IMG/VR virus record: IMGVR_UViG_3300047476_000586 | Span: 1-32,311 of that record | Length of the DNA: 32,311 nt | Origin: a virus | Reading direction: 5' to 3' (one strand) | The notes under the pieces: generated by a model | Seen by the model: the letters and a program-made list of their open reading frames with translations, nothing else | Databases searched by the model: none | Told to the model about the DNA's origin: nothing | Translations under genes and position numbers: made by a program | Shown here: piece by piece, positions 15,800 through 23,321 of the stretch | Position numbering within the stretch: position 1 is the first letter of the stretch | How the letters are laid out: every line of letters begins with the position of its first letter

Positions 15800-17155
15800 T
15801 TAGTTCTCCGGGTAGACAGACGATGGGTTGATTGGGTCAATCTGTGAGACAGGCTGAAGCTGTGTGCTTGGTAGTCCTGTGTGTGGGATGGCAGGAAGTC
15901 CCATTGCGGTAAGGACATCGGCAGGTGCGAAACCAACTTGGACAAGTCTCTGAGCCATTGCGACTCGCTTGTCGGTTGCCACTAGATCAGCTGCGTCAAT
16001 GTTCACATTCGAGAGCGGAACTCTTAGCACATCGCCGCCGTCAATCTTTGACAAACCCTCTGCGACACGAGCGTCATTGGCGGTCAAGATTCCAGCTTGA
16101 ATACCCTGCGAGTAAGCCGAGAAGCGTGAGGCAACATCGCCTCGGAGCAGGCTGTTCATGTTGAACTCAACAAAAGCTCCCTGTCCGTTTGGATAAATCT
16201 GAAGCAGGGTCGAGAGTGCGTTCTCGATAATTGCGACATAAGGTCTGAGAGTGTGAGTCACGAACTCGATTTGAGTTGCTTCGACTGAGGAATAAGTGTT
16301 GGTTCCGGGCAGGTTCATCATGTGGCTTGGGATGTTCCAGATTCGGCACAAGTCCTCGATAAACATTCTGCGAGAATCGAGAAGCTGTGAGTCCTCTGGG
16401 TTCACGCCGATGTCTTTGATGTCTAGCCCTGAGTGCAGAACCAAAGTCTTGTGAGCTTTTCTCCAACCGCCATGACGAGCATCTACTGACTTAGCAAGTC
16501 CCTTAGCCTGTTCCTCAGTCAAGGTGGCAGGAGTGACAAGAGCATAATTTCCTGATGCACCCTGCCCAAAGAATCTCTGAGCATAAGAGTCAAGAGCAAG
16601 TCCGAGTCCGAGAGCGTCTTTCATCTCATCGACACGAGAAACACCACGAACTGCACCGGGTCGCATTACCGACTCGACAATGTGCAGGATGTCATCTGAG
16701 GTATAAGTTTTCTGATCCTCTTGATAGACAAAGCGAACCTGTCCAACTCGGTTTCGCTTTACCTCAATCTTGGTCGGGTTCAAGACTGTGAGGTTGATTG
16801 GCAGACCTTCCTCGTCTCGGAAGATTCTGATAAAGGCGTTGCCGTCAATCATCAGAGAGGAGATGATTGCACTGATGAATGGAGTGCGGTCTACAAAAGA
16901 AACATCGGGTCTATTTACCCAGTCAGGCTTTGGTCGCATTAGGAGCTTCTGTCCGTCTCTGCGAACCCAAGCATCCATTGGCAGGGTTGAGATTGTTCCT
17001 GCGATTAGCGAGATGGCAGCCGAAACTCCTGCGAGCTTGTAGACATTTTCCTCGTCAATGAAAGTGCCTGAATTGTTCTGAAGCTCAAAGTCGAGTCCAG
17101 CTCCCCATAGCGAGTTAGGTGTTACTGCTCGCCTCTCAAAAATGTTTCCTAGCAT
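15800..17155 (-). CDS. Portal protein (HK97 family)
   Basis: 451 residues from the ATG at 17155. It has the family pattern: AGVSAAISLIAGTISTLPMD near residue 45, then SLMIDGNAFIRIFRDEEGLP, an LNPTKIEVKRNRVGQVRFVY segment, QRFFGQGASGNYALVTP, and SRRMFIEDLCRIWNIPSHMM with LPGTNTYSSVEATQIEF. These mark HK97-type portals, which form the dodecameric DNA gate. The start is set by TGATG overlap with the stop of the small membrane gene upstream; a TTG one codon earlier is a weaker choice. The C-terminal Pro-rich tail is ordinary for the family. Confidence 0.95.
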   Translation of the reverse strand: MLGNIFERRAVTPNSLWGAGLDFELQNNSGTFIDEENVYKLAGVSAAISLIAGTISTLPMDAWVRRDGQKLLMRPKPDWVNRPDVSFVDRTPFISAIISSLMIDGNAFIRIFRDEEGLPINLTVLNPTKIEVKRNRVGQVRFVYQEDQKTYTSDDILHIVESVMRPGAVRGVSRVDEMKDALGLGLALDSYAQRFFGQGASGNYALVTPATLTEEQAKGLAKSVDARHGGWRKAHKTLVLHSGLDIKDIGVNPEDSQLLDSRRMFIEDLCRIWNIPSHMMNLPGTNTYSSVEATQIEFVTHTLRPYVAIIENALSTLLQIYPNGQGAFVEFNMNSLLRGDVASRFSAYSQGIQAGILTANDARVAEGLSKIDGGDVLRVPLSNVNIDAADLVATDKRVAMAQRLVQVGFAPADVLTAMGLPAIPHTGLPSTQLQPVSQIDPINPSSVYPEN

Positions 17156-17298
17156 CAACGCCTCTCTAGGGCAATTCCGAACAGGATAGAAAAGATGCCA
17201 GCAGTTATGATTCCGGCAGGGGTAAAGATAAGACCGACCCCGATACTCACAGCGATTGCACCTGCAACCTGAGTAGCAATTACAACCTTAGAAAACAT
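17155..17298 (-). CDS. Small membrane protein between terminase and portal
   Basis: 47 residues, nearly all hydrophobic: two probable membrane segments (about 5-24 VVIATQVAGAIAVSIGVGLI and 28-43, TPAGIITAGIFSILFG) with a charged end (LERR). The ATG overlaps the end of the terminase gene by 11 bases, and the TGA overlaps the portal ATG, so it is fully embedded in the packaging-head operon. Small membrane proteins at this position recur in actinophages; their role is not known. A holin-like role is possible, but a better holin is present in the lysis cluster. Confidence 0.75.
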   Translation of the reverse strand: MFSKVVIATQVAGAIAVSIGVGLIFTPAGIITAGIFSILFGIALERR

Positions 17299-18793
17299 AG
17301 ACACCCGGCACTTGTTGTTCGGGTTCTATTCTAACCTGTAACGCTCTATCTACAGCAATTACAGCGGCTACTGCTGCGTCAATGCGGCGAGATGATGCTC
17401 TGTTTTCTTTCACTATCCTGACTCCTAGATTGTCGGTTTTGACTACGGCGTTTGAGAGATGGCGAGCCAGTAGTGGGTCTCCATCGTGTTTCAGTTTGTT
17501 TTCTACTACGGCTGAAAAGAACTTCTGGCAGGCAGGAACCATGCGGCGAGCGTTGGTTGAGGGATACTCGACTATTGGGTAACCCTCTTCTGCTAGAACC
17601 TGCATAGACCTCTGCCAGCGGTAAGGGTCGCAGACTATCTCTTTGACATTGGGGTTATCTTTGACAAAATCCCTAATCTTTTTTTCGACAGCTAAAGTGT
17701 CTACTCGCCAAGTATCGTCATGGATGTTTGGGTCTTTCTCCCATGCCTGAATCATAAAGACCTGTGGCTCATCTTCGACAGTCGCTCCGACTAAGACAGT
17801 CGAGTCACCTGAGAACGAGCCGTCAAAGCCGATTATGTATTCCTTGCCCTCTAGGTCGAGCGGTGCTTCACAGGCTTCCCAACTTCCAGTCGGTAGCCAA
17901 GAGATTGCAGAGCTGACCCATTGACCGCAACGCTTCGTGCGAAACTCAGGCTCAGGAGTTCGCCTTACAGCAGACTCAAAGTCCTCAGCAGAACAGATGT
18001 CACCATAGCCGGGGTTAGACATCTTCCAAGTTTCAGGCAGGCGATGATCCGCCTCGGCAGGTGCTTCCCACGCAGCCATGAAGAAAGTTGGGTCGTCTAC
18101 TTCCTTGCGAGCAACTCGCTGTCCGTATTGGTAGAGCGTGTAAGCGATTGAGTCCTGACCTGTCGAGTCTGTCTTGACTCCAGGTGTGGTGATGGCAATT
18201 AGGGTTGCGAGTCTGCCTCTTGCACCCATAGCCAAAGACATAACATCAAACAGCTCTCGGTTGGGCTGTGCGTGAAGCTCGTCAAAGATTACAGCCGATG
18301 GGTTTAGACCTTCTTTGGAGTAAGCCTCGGCTGAGAGGACTCGATAGACCGAACCTTGTGAGGGTAGCTCGATTGCATCTCGGTAGAGCTTGGTTATCTT
18401 TGAGAGTTCCTCGCTTGCCTCAATCATTCGCTTGGCATCTTGGAACACGATGCGAGCTTGTTCCTTTTCTGCGGCTACTGAATAAACTTCTGCTCCCCTG
18501 ACTCCGAGTATCAAAGAGTAAAGTCCGAAGATTGAGCCGAGTGCTGACTTGCCGTTCTTGCGTGGCATCAGGATTAGGTTGATGGCGTGGCGGTAGCCTC
18601 GCTCGTCACCTGCAAAGACATGGCGGATTAGTTCCTTCTGCCAGTCTCTTAGGTGTAGGACTTCTCCTGCCCTGCCTGCAACTGAGTCCTTAGTGACAAC
18701 GCCAAAGGCTTCGGCAAAGTCAATGACAACTTCGCCCTCGCCTGACTCAATCAGATTCGGCGGAACTGGAGTTAGCCATTGTGGAGGCCACAC
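17288..18793 (-). CDS. terL: Terminase large subunit
   Basis: 501 residues. ATPase domain: Walker A MPRKNGKS (76-83), Walker B AVIFDE (167-172), coupling motif ITTPG (201-205). RNase H-like nuclease: Asp324 in IGFDGSFSGDST, Asp389 in VCDPYRWQ, and Asp472 in RRIDAAVAA. This is the motor and headful/cos nuclease that packages DNA into the prohead. The start is GTG at 18793, within the 3' end of the small terminase gene (47-base overlap); the initial MWPPQWLTPVPP phrase is conserved in the family, which supports the GTG. Confidence 0.97.
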   Translation of the reverse strand: MWPPQWLTPVPPNLIESGEGEVVIDFAEAFGVVTKDSVAGRAGEVLHLRDWQKELIRHVFAGDERGYRHAINLILMPRKNGKSALGSIFGLYSLILGVRGAEVYSVAAEKEQARIVFQDAKRMIEASEELSKITKLYRDAIELPSQGSVYRVLSAEAYSKEGLNPSAVIFDELHAQPNRELFDVMSLAMGARGRLATLIAITTPGVKTDSTGQDSIAYTLYQYGQRVARKEVDDPTFFMAAWEAPAEADHRLPETWKMSNPGYGDICSAEDFESAVRRTPEPEFRTKRCGQWVSSAISWLPTGSWEACEAPLDLEGKEYIIGFDGSFSGDSTVLVGATVEDEPQVFMIQAWEKDPNIHDDTWRVDTLAVEKKIRDFVKDNPNVKEIVCDPYRWQRSMQVLAEEGYPIVEYPSTNARRMVPACQKFFSAVVENKLKHDGDPLLARHLSNAVVKTDNLGVRIVKENRASSRRIDAAVAAVIAVDRALQVRIEPEQQVPGVYVF

Positions 18794-19217
18794 GACTTGC
18801 CTTTCTTTGCATTAGTTCTTCGAGCTTGCTCTGGACTTTGACTTCGGCGATTCCTAAGCGAGTTCGGTCTGTTGGGGTAAAGCCAAGCATTGAGAGATTG
18901 GTTGAAATCATTTTCTCTAAATCATGCAAGGCTCGATAAAGTCTCCACTCGCTAGTCTCGTGAATCTTTGCGATGAGTTCCATTCGCCGATCCATCTGCT
19001 CGCAAGTTAGAAGCAAGAGCTGGGTGTCAGAGTTTCGAGCAATCCAATTCTGTCCGAGCGTCATCGCCGCATCCCAAAGCTGCTGACCTGCAAACTCTAG
19101 CGGTCTGGCAGGTGCGACATAGCCACCTTCGACAAAAGCAACCTCTCGAGGCAGAGCCCTTTTCCCCGGGTTGCCTAGTTGTCTCTTTAGCTCTGTTGGT
19201 TTCGGCGGATTCGGCAT
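18747..19217 (-). CDS. terS: Terminase small subunit (P27 family)
   Basis: 156 residues. N-terminus KPTELKRQLGNPGKR is the signature of P27-type small terminases. A helical oligomerisation body follows, ending with LGFTPTDRTRLGIAEV, the conserved C-terminal phrase of this family. It recognises the packaging site and recruits TerL in related phages. The last 47 bases overlap the start of terL. An HNH gene upstream and a noncoding repeat-rich gap between them fit a cos-type packaging locus. Confidence 0.94.
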   Translation of the reverse strand: MPNPPKPTELKRQLGNPGKRALPREVAFVEGGYVAPARPLEFAGQQLWDAAMTLGQNWIARNSDTQLLLLTCEQMDRRMELIAKIHETSEWRLYRALHDLEKMISTNLSMLGFTPTDRTRLGIAEVKVQSKLEELMQRKASRVASTMANSSSAESD

Positions 19218-19372
19218 GAAAACAGTCTAGCCCTGAATTGGTTTGAACTGCGGATGTGTGCAAACAACTGCGGTCGGGGTGTTATACCTGCGATTGTTGT
19301 AGAGATTGGATGGGGGTGGGGGAGAAACCGGTGGGCTATGCGTGAGTTTGCGTTTGTGTTTGCGAGCGAGCG
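19218..19372. other. Noncoding region with repeats, candidate cos/pac site
   Basis: The 155 bases between the HNH gene and terS hold no credible gene. They contain an AACTGCGG direct repeat (19246-19253 and 19266-19273, exactly 20 bases apart), a pure G-rich tract GGATGGGGGTGGGGG (19308-19322), and two GTTTGCG repeats 12 bases apart (19346-19352 and 19358-19364) next to GCGAGCGAGCGC. Periodic TerS-binding-like repeats next to a G-rich tract, in this location, are what a cos site looks like in many actinophages. The cut position cannot be read directly. Confidence 0.5.
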
Positions 19373-19714
19373 CTACTGATTCAGCGGTCGATTGCCTCGC
19401 CCGAAGTTGCAGCGTTTATGAGCTGGCGCTAGGGGACTGGCAGGGTCTCCGGCTATCAGGTGATCAGCGGTTATGTCAGAGCGATTGGTAAAAGGTTCTT
19501 TGCAGATGTGGCAATGAGTGGCGTTGTTCTTGATTATCTCTCTAGCGTTTCTGTAGGCAGAAGAGTAAAGGATTTTCTTTTTGGCCTGCCTTATTGGGTC
19601 AGCCGACCTACGGCGTTCCCTCTCGGCATCGTGAGACTTTCGACACTCGGCACAGTAATCGCCTTTGTCGGTGTGTAGCACCTGACAGGTGAGGCAGGGT
19701 CTAGGGAACCGCAT
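19373..19714 (-). CDS. HNH endonuclease linked to terminase
   Basis: 113 residues with an N-terminal four-Cys zinc knuckle (Cys7, Cys10, Cys21, Cys24) and a C-terminal HNH core: CHICKEPF (68-75), the TADHLIAGDP segment with Asp84-His85, and HKRCNFGRGNR. HNH proteins encoded next to terminase in cos phages such as HK97 take part in cos cleavage together with TerS and TerL, and the position here suits that role. A homing-type role cannot be excluded. It lies 9 bases after the stop of the PD-(D/E)XK-like gene, in the same operon. Confidence 0.88.
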   Translation of the reverse strand: MRFPRPCLTCQVLHTDKGDYCAECRKSHDAERERRRSADPIRQAKKKILYSSAYRNAREIIKNNATHCHICKEPFTNRSDITADHLIAGDPASPLAPAHKRCNFGRGNRPLNQ

Positions 19715-19723
19715 TGGTAAAGA

Positions 19724-20149
19724 TTACCAGCTTTGGTTAGTTGCTCTTATCTGTATCTGGTCGGCAGGTATCTCTATAAAGGCTTCATCGGTTGTGTAAA
19801 TCGTGTTCTTCTTTATTACCTGCGCCGAACTCAGTTGCTCGCCTGACACGATGGCAGCGTAAGTCCATTCCTTATTCAGAGTTACGAATCGCAGGTTGAT
19901 TCCGTCTCTGATGAACTTAGCTTTGCGACCTGCAAAGTGTAGAGACTCATAAGGGAAGCGATGACCTGACCAGCTCTGCTTGACCTCGACTTCAATCTCG
20001 TATTCACCGAGTGGGCCGTTAGCAAGTAGGTCAATGCCATAAGGGTCAGGATTGACTCTGGCTTGAATGTCTAGAGTCTTTAGCCAGTCGATGACAAAGT
20101 ATTTAGCCGCATCGTCTCGGTCATAGAGTTCTTGGTCAAAAGGTTTCAT
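19724..20149 (-). CDS. PD-(D/E)XK-like nuclease, putative
   Basis: 141 residues. The segment PYGIDLLANGPLGEYEIEVE, then VKQSW, has the layout of a restriction-type nuclease core: Asp40 in GIDLL followed by Glu55-x-Lys57 in the strand EVEVK. The rest is a mixed alpha/beta domain with FVTLNKEWTYAAIV and a final short helix. It could be a Holliday junction or DNA repair nuclease, or a self-protective DNA-end nuclease; no family name is certain. The start ATG overlaps the stop of the zinc ribbon gene upstream (ATGA). Confidence 0.68.
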   Translation of the reverse strand: MKPFDQELYDRDDAAKYFVIDWLKTLDIQARVNPDPYGIDLLANGPLGEYEIEVEVKQSWSGHRFPYESLHFAGRKAKFIRDGINLRFVTLNKEWTYAAIVSGEQLSSAQVIKKNTIYTTDEAFIEIPADQIQIRATNQSW

Positions 20150-20319
20150 TTCTCTTTACTTGCCCATCCTGAGCCTTTGAATGTGACAGGTGGTGAGGCG
20201 AACACCTTGTGGGTATCTCCACCACAGTTAGGACACTTAGGCTTCGGCTCTTCGGTAAAGGTAGCCATAACAGTTAGAGTCCCATAACACTCGACACACT
20301 TGAACTGATAGGCAGGCAC
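20146..20319 (-). CDS. FmdB-type zinc ribbon protein
   Basis: A 57-residue protein starting at GTG 20319, which shares a base with the stop of the metallophosphoesterase gene (TAGTG). It begins PAYQFKCVECYGTLTV and has a second CPNCGGDTHKVF knuckle, giving a four-Cys zinc ribbon of the FmdB type (CxxC ... CPxCG). The end GSGWASKEK also resembles FmdB (GSGFY). Small ribbons of this kind are common near phage terminases; their partner is unknown. The stop overlaps the next ATG. Confidence 0.82.
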   Translation of the reverse strand: MPAYQFKCVECYGTLTVMATFTEEPKPKCPNCGGDTHKVFASPPVTFKGSGWASKEK

Positions 20320-21467
20320 TAGAGCTTCCTTACCTCACCTGCGAACGGAACATCTCGCTCTAGCTCTAGCGTGACGATGCCACAAGTTGAGTCAGTTCCA
20401 GATTGTCTGCGGAACCAATCCGACCCAGCGTCAGAGGTTGAGCATTGCACCCAGAACTTAGAACCCTCAAGGTCTGCTCGCTGTCCGAGTTCCATCACAG
20501 ATAAGAAATGGAAGTGACCAGTCAGGAGCAAATCACAGGGCTGAGCCCATTGTGAACCGAAAGAGCTTGCGGCCCACCATTTAGGGATTCCCTCTGGTCG
20601 GTTGGCTTGATGACCATGAACTACTCCGACTGTGTTGATGCCGTATTGGAAGGCAAAGCCCTCATCGTGTGGTTGTGGAATTAGGTATTCGACATCTAGG
20701 TTTAGTTCTTTTGTTACCCTGCGAATTTGTTGCAGTATCACTATTCCCCAGTCATCGAGTCCGGGTCTGCCAACCTGTTGTCCCTTGAAGCGGAACTGAC
20801 AATGGTTAGACGCAACTGAGCCATAGGTGACAGGTGCGTATTTGGCACAGCGCTTCACTAGGTCAAGTAGTAGCGTGATTGCTACATCGACCTGCTGCAT
20901 CGGCGATAAATCGTTGGATTCAAGCTGAGAATACTCAGATCGATTGGACACAGACTCAATGACATCACCCATGTCCATCACAAAGATACGCTCGTATTTG
21001 TTGGCTTTTATCTGCTGCTCAATGTGGTCATAGCTTCTTAAAACTCTGGCGATTGTTTCTTTTGTTCCGCCTCTACTTCCGGTCTTGCCAATTTGAAAAT
21101 CAGCAGGACAGATAACTAGAGCCTTCTCCTGAGTAACCTTGGGCTTTTGTTCTTTGACCTGTTTCCTTGCCTCGCTCATAAGTAGCGGCAGGTCAATGTC
21201 AGGGTTCTTGCGTCTAAAGGTAAAGCGATAGCTAGTTAGCCAATCGCCGCCCTCACGCTGTTGCCAACGAGATGTTCTGATGGGTGGGATGACCTCGATG
21301 TCAGTTGGGTCAATGCCTGCTGATCGCAGGAAGTCATCAAAGTTCTCTGGCTCAGAGGTTAGCCCCGGTGTGGTAGCTGTTCCCTCTAGTCCGTCAAACT
21401 CAATGCCAGGTCGGAAGTTCGGTTGCGCTGTAATCTTCGGCGCAGGTTGTAGGTTGTCTAAATTCAT
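20319..21467 (-). CDS. Calcineurin-like metallophosphoesterase
   Basis: 382 residues. Metal-site motifs in order: ICPADFQIG (Asp123, with Gln125 where His is usual), VMDMGDVIE (Asp165, Asp168), VASNHCQ (Asn221-His222), VVHGHQ (His284, His286) and LLTGHFHF (317-321). The first 100 residues are an extra N-terminal domain with no metal motif. Family members include Mre11/SbcD nucleases and phosphodiesterases; the position just upstream of terminase genes is frequent in actinophages, and a DNA-processing role is likely. The DxQ change at the first motif could affect metal choice. Overlaps its upstream neighbour by 4 bases. Confidence 0.9.
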   Translation of the reverse strand: MNLDNLQPAPKITAQPNFRPGIEFDGLEGTATTPGLTSEPENFDDFLRSAGIDPTDIEVIPPIRTSRWQQREGGDWLTSYRFTFRRKNPDIDLPLLMSEARKQVKEQKPKVTQEKALVICPADFQIGKTGSRGGTKETIARVLRSYDHIEQQIKANKYERIFVMDMGDVIESVSNRSEYSQLESNDLSPMQQVDVAITLLLDLVKRCAKYAPVTYGSVASNHCQFRFKGQQVGRPGLDDWGIVILQQIRRVTKELNLDVEYLIPQPHDEGFAFQYGINTVGVVHGHQANRPEGIPKWWAASSFGSQWAQPCDLLLTGHFHFLSVMELGQRADLEGSKFWVQCSTSDAGSDWFRRQSGTDSTCGIVTLELERDVPFAGEVRKL

Positions 21468-21685
21468 CGGTAACAGGCGCAGAGTTCTCTGCGATGCCTT
21501 CCTATTGCTTCGTTTGAGATTTTTACTCCCCTGCCTGACAGGGCAACAGAAAGTCCTTTATCAGACCACTTGTCGGTGTCAGCGATTGCGGTGAGGAAAA
21601 TCTTTGAGTCTTTATCCTCTAGTGATGCGGCAGTTGTCCTGACCTTGCATCTAAGATTCTTATTCGGCTCCAAGCCCTCTAGCAT
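21464..21685 (-). CDS. Small helix-turn-helix-like DNA-binding protein
   Basis: 73 residues: LRCKVRTTAASLEDKDSKIF, then LTAIADTDKWSDKGLSVALSGRGVKISNEAIGRHRRELCACYR. This is a known actinophage gene type that precedes terminase/nuclease genes; the ISNEAIGRHRR helix looks like the recognition helix of a helix-turn-helix, and the end with Cys residues (CAC) resembles related proteins. It could regulate late transcription, but that is an inference. Its stop overlaps the start of the metallophosphoesterase gene (ATGA). Confidence 0.78.
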   Translation of the reverse strand: MLEGLEPNKNLRCKVRTTAASLEDKDSKIFLTAIADTDKWSDKGLSVALSGRGVKISNEAIGRHRRELCACYR

Positions 21686-21929
21686 TGTTTATCCCCTTCT
21701 CTGCTTCAGCTCTGATTTCAAGTTTGACAGCGTCTATTAGTTTAGTTAGTTCTTCGTATCGGAGTGTCCGATTTCCGTTCACAATTTGAGCGGCAATTAT
21801 GTTGCGAGCTAGGGCTAGTGACCCTAAGTGTGCGCCTGCTGTAATCAGCTCAACGGCAATGCCTCGGAAGTTGTCCTCAAAGCGCCATTGTGCGAATAGC
21901 TCGTCAGGTGTGTCCGGTATTTCGGTCAT
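21660..21929 (-). CDS. Small conserved-type phage protein, unknown function
   Basis: 89 residues from the ATG at 21929, chosen because it overlaps the upstream stop in the ATGA arrangement; a GTG two codons earlier is possible. The protein is helical: AQWRFEDNFRGIAVELITAG, then LALARNIIAAQIVNGNRT and an EELTKLIDAVKLEIRAEAEK helix. No signature motif. It overlaps the HTH-like gene by 26 bases. Probably a soluble regulatory or accessory protein. Confidence 0.75.
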   Translation of the reverse strand: MTEIPDTPDELFAQWRFEDNFRGIAVELITAGAHLGSLALARNIIAAQIVNGNRTLRYEELTKLIDAVKLEIRAEAEKGINNARGLGAE

Positions 21930-22336
21930 TGCCACCCTCTGTCTGGTCGGTGTTTGTTGATGACTGAAATAGCTTCATGGACAGGCACAGACCACTCAAT
22001 GGATCGGGGTCTCAGTTCTCCCTCGATTGCATCAAAAGCAGTTCGATACTTCCAAATGTCGTGAGCAGCAAAGGTTGGAAAAGGTCTGCCCTTCTCAACG
22101 CAGTTGTCAATGACATCCCAGAAGCATCGCTCCCATTCGTCAAGCTCAAACCAGCCTGCTTGTAAAGCATCGCCTTCATACTGAGTGTTTTCAATGGCCT
22201 CATCGTGAGTTGCACCAAAACCGAGTGTCCAATAACCATGACGGCCTCGGAAATAAAAGTGCCTGCCATCGTCTGTGTGTCCAGAAATCTGATTGGCAAC
22301 CATTCCAAAGTTCTCTGTAATTGTGTATTTTGTCAT
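21926..22336 (-). CDS. Protein of unknown function, aromatic-rich
   Basis: 136 residues with many Trp, Phe and Tyr. It starts TITENFGMVANQISGHTDDG, continues RHGYWTLGFGATHDEAIENT (an RNase-H-like or HicB-like beta/alpha start), then GWFELDEWERCFWDVIDNC. The first strands followed by a helix recall HicB-type domains but there is no partner toxin. The start overlaps the preceding gene's stop by four bases. No function assigned. Confidence 0.75.
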   Translation of the reverse strand: MTKYTITENFGMVANQISGHTDDGRHFYFRGRHGYWTLGFGATHDEAIENTQYEGDALQAGWFELDEWERCFWDVIDNCVEKGRPFPTFAAHDIWKYRTAFDAIEGELRPRSIEWSVPVHEAISVINKHRPDRGWQ

Positions 22337-22554
22337 CTCAAGCTCAAATCATTCTCGTCACTAATTAGGGCTTGCACGATCCGTTGCAGGGTCTTGTTCT
22401 GCCAGCGTGAGTCCACTAGAGCAGACTCAATGTAGTCAGCCAAGTCCCCTCGGATTGCGTCTAGGTCTGCTGACCAAACTAGGTTCGGGTCACGCAGTAG
22501 TGATGCAGCTTGCTTGAAGTCTGCGAACGCTCTTACTTCTCGTCTAGTAGCCAT
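22333..22554 (-). CDS. Small helical protein, unknown function
   Basis: 73 residues from ATG 22554, with a GGAG site eight bases upstream; a longer frame beginning at 22629 has no such site and would overlap the previous gene deeply. The product is all helical (VRAFADFKQAASLLRDPNLV, then LDAIRGDLADYIESALVDSR). It overlaps the metalloprotease gene by 22 bases and the next gene by four. Confidence 0.72.
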   Translation of the reverse strand: MATRREVRAFADFKQAASLLRDPNLVWSADLDAIRGDLADYIESALVDSRWQNKTLQRIVQALISDENDLSLR

Positions 22555-22886
22555 GAGGTCAGCTCCGGGTTCTGTTGTAAGACCAAGAGGACTGAGTTCT
22601 CCCAAACACCAATGAAGTGATGCTCCCACTCTTCATAAGAGCCTTTCTTGTCCGGCGGCGAGTTGTCAAAGACAAAACGACAGGCGTGAAGTAGCTCATG
22701 AAAGACTGTGACTCTCTTTTTTGTCTCATCAAGATTTCGGTCAATGACGATGCAATTTCGGGTGTCTTGTGTGTAACCATAATTTGAATCGGAGAGTAGA
22801 GGGTCTTGCTCTTTGGCAAGTTGGACAACCTTGAACTTCTGGATTCCGATAGTGATGACATCAGGACATCCTTGCTTCTTGCTCAT
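22533..22886 (-). CDS. HExxH zinc metalloprotease (ImmA/IrrE- or SprT-like)
   Basis: 117 residues. The zinc motif HELLHACR places His63, Glu64 and His67 as ligand/catalytic residues, with a second helix EEWEHHFIGVWENSVLL that can give the third ligand. The N-terminal half is beta-rich (VITIGIQKFKVVQLAKEQD, YGYTQDTRNCIVIDRNL). This is the small single-domain form often found in actinophages and in ImmA-type proteins that cleave a repressor. Because no repressor was recognised here, its target is unknown; it might act on a host protein. Confidence 0.85.
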   Translation of the reverse strand: MSKKQGCPDVITIGIQKFKVVQLAKEQDPLLSDSNYGYTQDTRNCIVIDRNLDETKKRVTVFHELLHACRFVFDNSPPDKKGSYEEWEHHFIGVWENSVLLVLQQNPELTSWLLDEK

Positions 22887-23085
22887 CTAATTCCCTTATC
22901 CCATCCATAAAGTCATCTAGGTAGACATAGCGGCCTATGTCGTTTGAGGTTGCGTTCAAGTCTAGGGCTTTGAGCAAGTGTTCCCTCTCAGCCTTTCTAC
23001 CCTGTGTCCGACCCTCTTTTAGCCCAACTTCATAGGCAACCATCGTGGCTCGGTGGATGGTGTCGCTCATTTCTGTGTTAGTCAT
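22861..23085 (-). CDS. Small charged protein, unknown function
   Basis: 74 residues, mainly helical: YEVGLKEGRTQGRKAEREHL, then DLNATSNDIGRYVYLDDFMD and a charged end. The ATG at 23085 follows GAAGGGAAA by a normal spacing and overlaps the end of the 53-codon gene upstream. It overlaps the metalloprotease gene by 26 bases. Related-looking proteins occur at 23622-23879 and 26785-26967 (short EG/ER-rich helices), so this may be a small family. No function assigned. Confidence 0.75.
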   Translation of the reverse strand: MTNTEMSDTIHRATMVAYEVGLKEGRTQGRKAEREHLLKALDLNATSNDIGRYVYLDDFMDGIRELDEQEARMS

Positions 23086-23239
23086 TAGTTTTCCCTTCTT
23101 GATTCATAAACCAGTTCAGCTCCTCAAATAGCAGCCTGACCTGAATGTTTGGATAGCCGTAGTGTTTGGTGGCTTCTAGGTGTTTGATGATCCGCTCACG
23201 CTCGTCTTGAACCCCTCGTAGGTAATCTTCGTTATTCAT
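23078..23239 (-). CDS. Very small soluble protein, unknown function
   Basis: 53 codons from ATG 23239, preceded by GGGGAAG. Predicted product starts NNEDYLRGVQDERERIIKHL and then EATKHYGYPNIQVRLLFEEL, amphipathic throughout. It overlaps both neighbours by 8 bases, fills what would otherwise be a 150-base gap in a compact operon, and uses the same codon style. No recognisable motif. Confidence 0.65.
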   Translation of the reverse strand: MNNEDYLRGVQDERERIIKHLEATKHYGYPNIQVRLLFEELNWFMNQEGKTND

Positions 23240-23321
23240 CTTCCCCTGCTTTCATCTTTAGAAGTATTAGCGAATTTAGTAGCGTGTTTATGACTGTCAG
23301 GATGAGTAGGTATTCAAGCAT
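23232..23321 (-). CDS. Tiny single-pass membrane peptide
   Basis: 29 codons from ATG 23321 to TAA 23234-23232; the product is LEYLLILTVINTLLNSLILL and then KMKAGEDE after the start Met, one hydrophobic segment with a charged tail. The end of the upstream gene reads GAGGAAG just before this ATG, a good Shine-Dalgarno, and both ends overlap neighbours. It may be a real membrane peptide, but at this length chance is not excluded. Confidence 0.45.
   Translation of the reverse strand: MLEYLLILTVINTLLNSLILLKMKAGEDE

Noticed and set aside
21926-22336. HicB antitoxin assignment
   Set aside because: Only the early strand-helix plan is similar; there is no HicA toxin gene nearby and the rest of the protein is different.
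22533-22886. ImmA-type anti-repressor evidence of a lysogeny module
   Set aside because: The HExxH protein alone is not sufficient; no repressor, integrase or attachment site was recognised anywhere in the circle.
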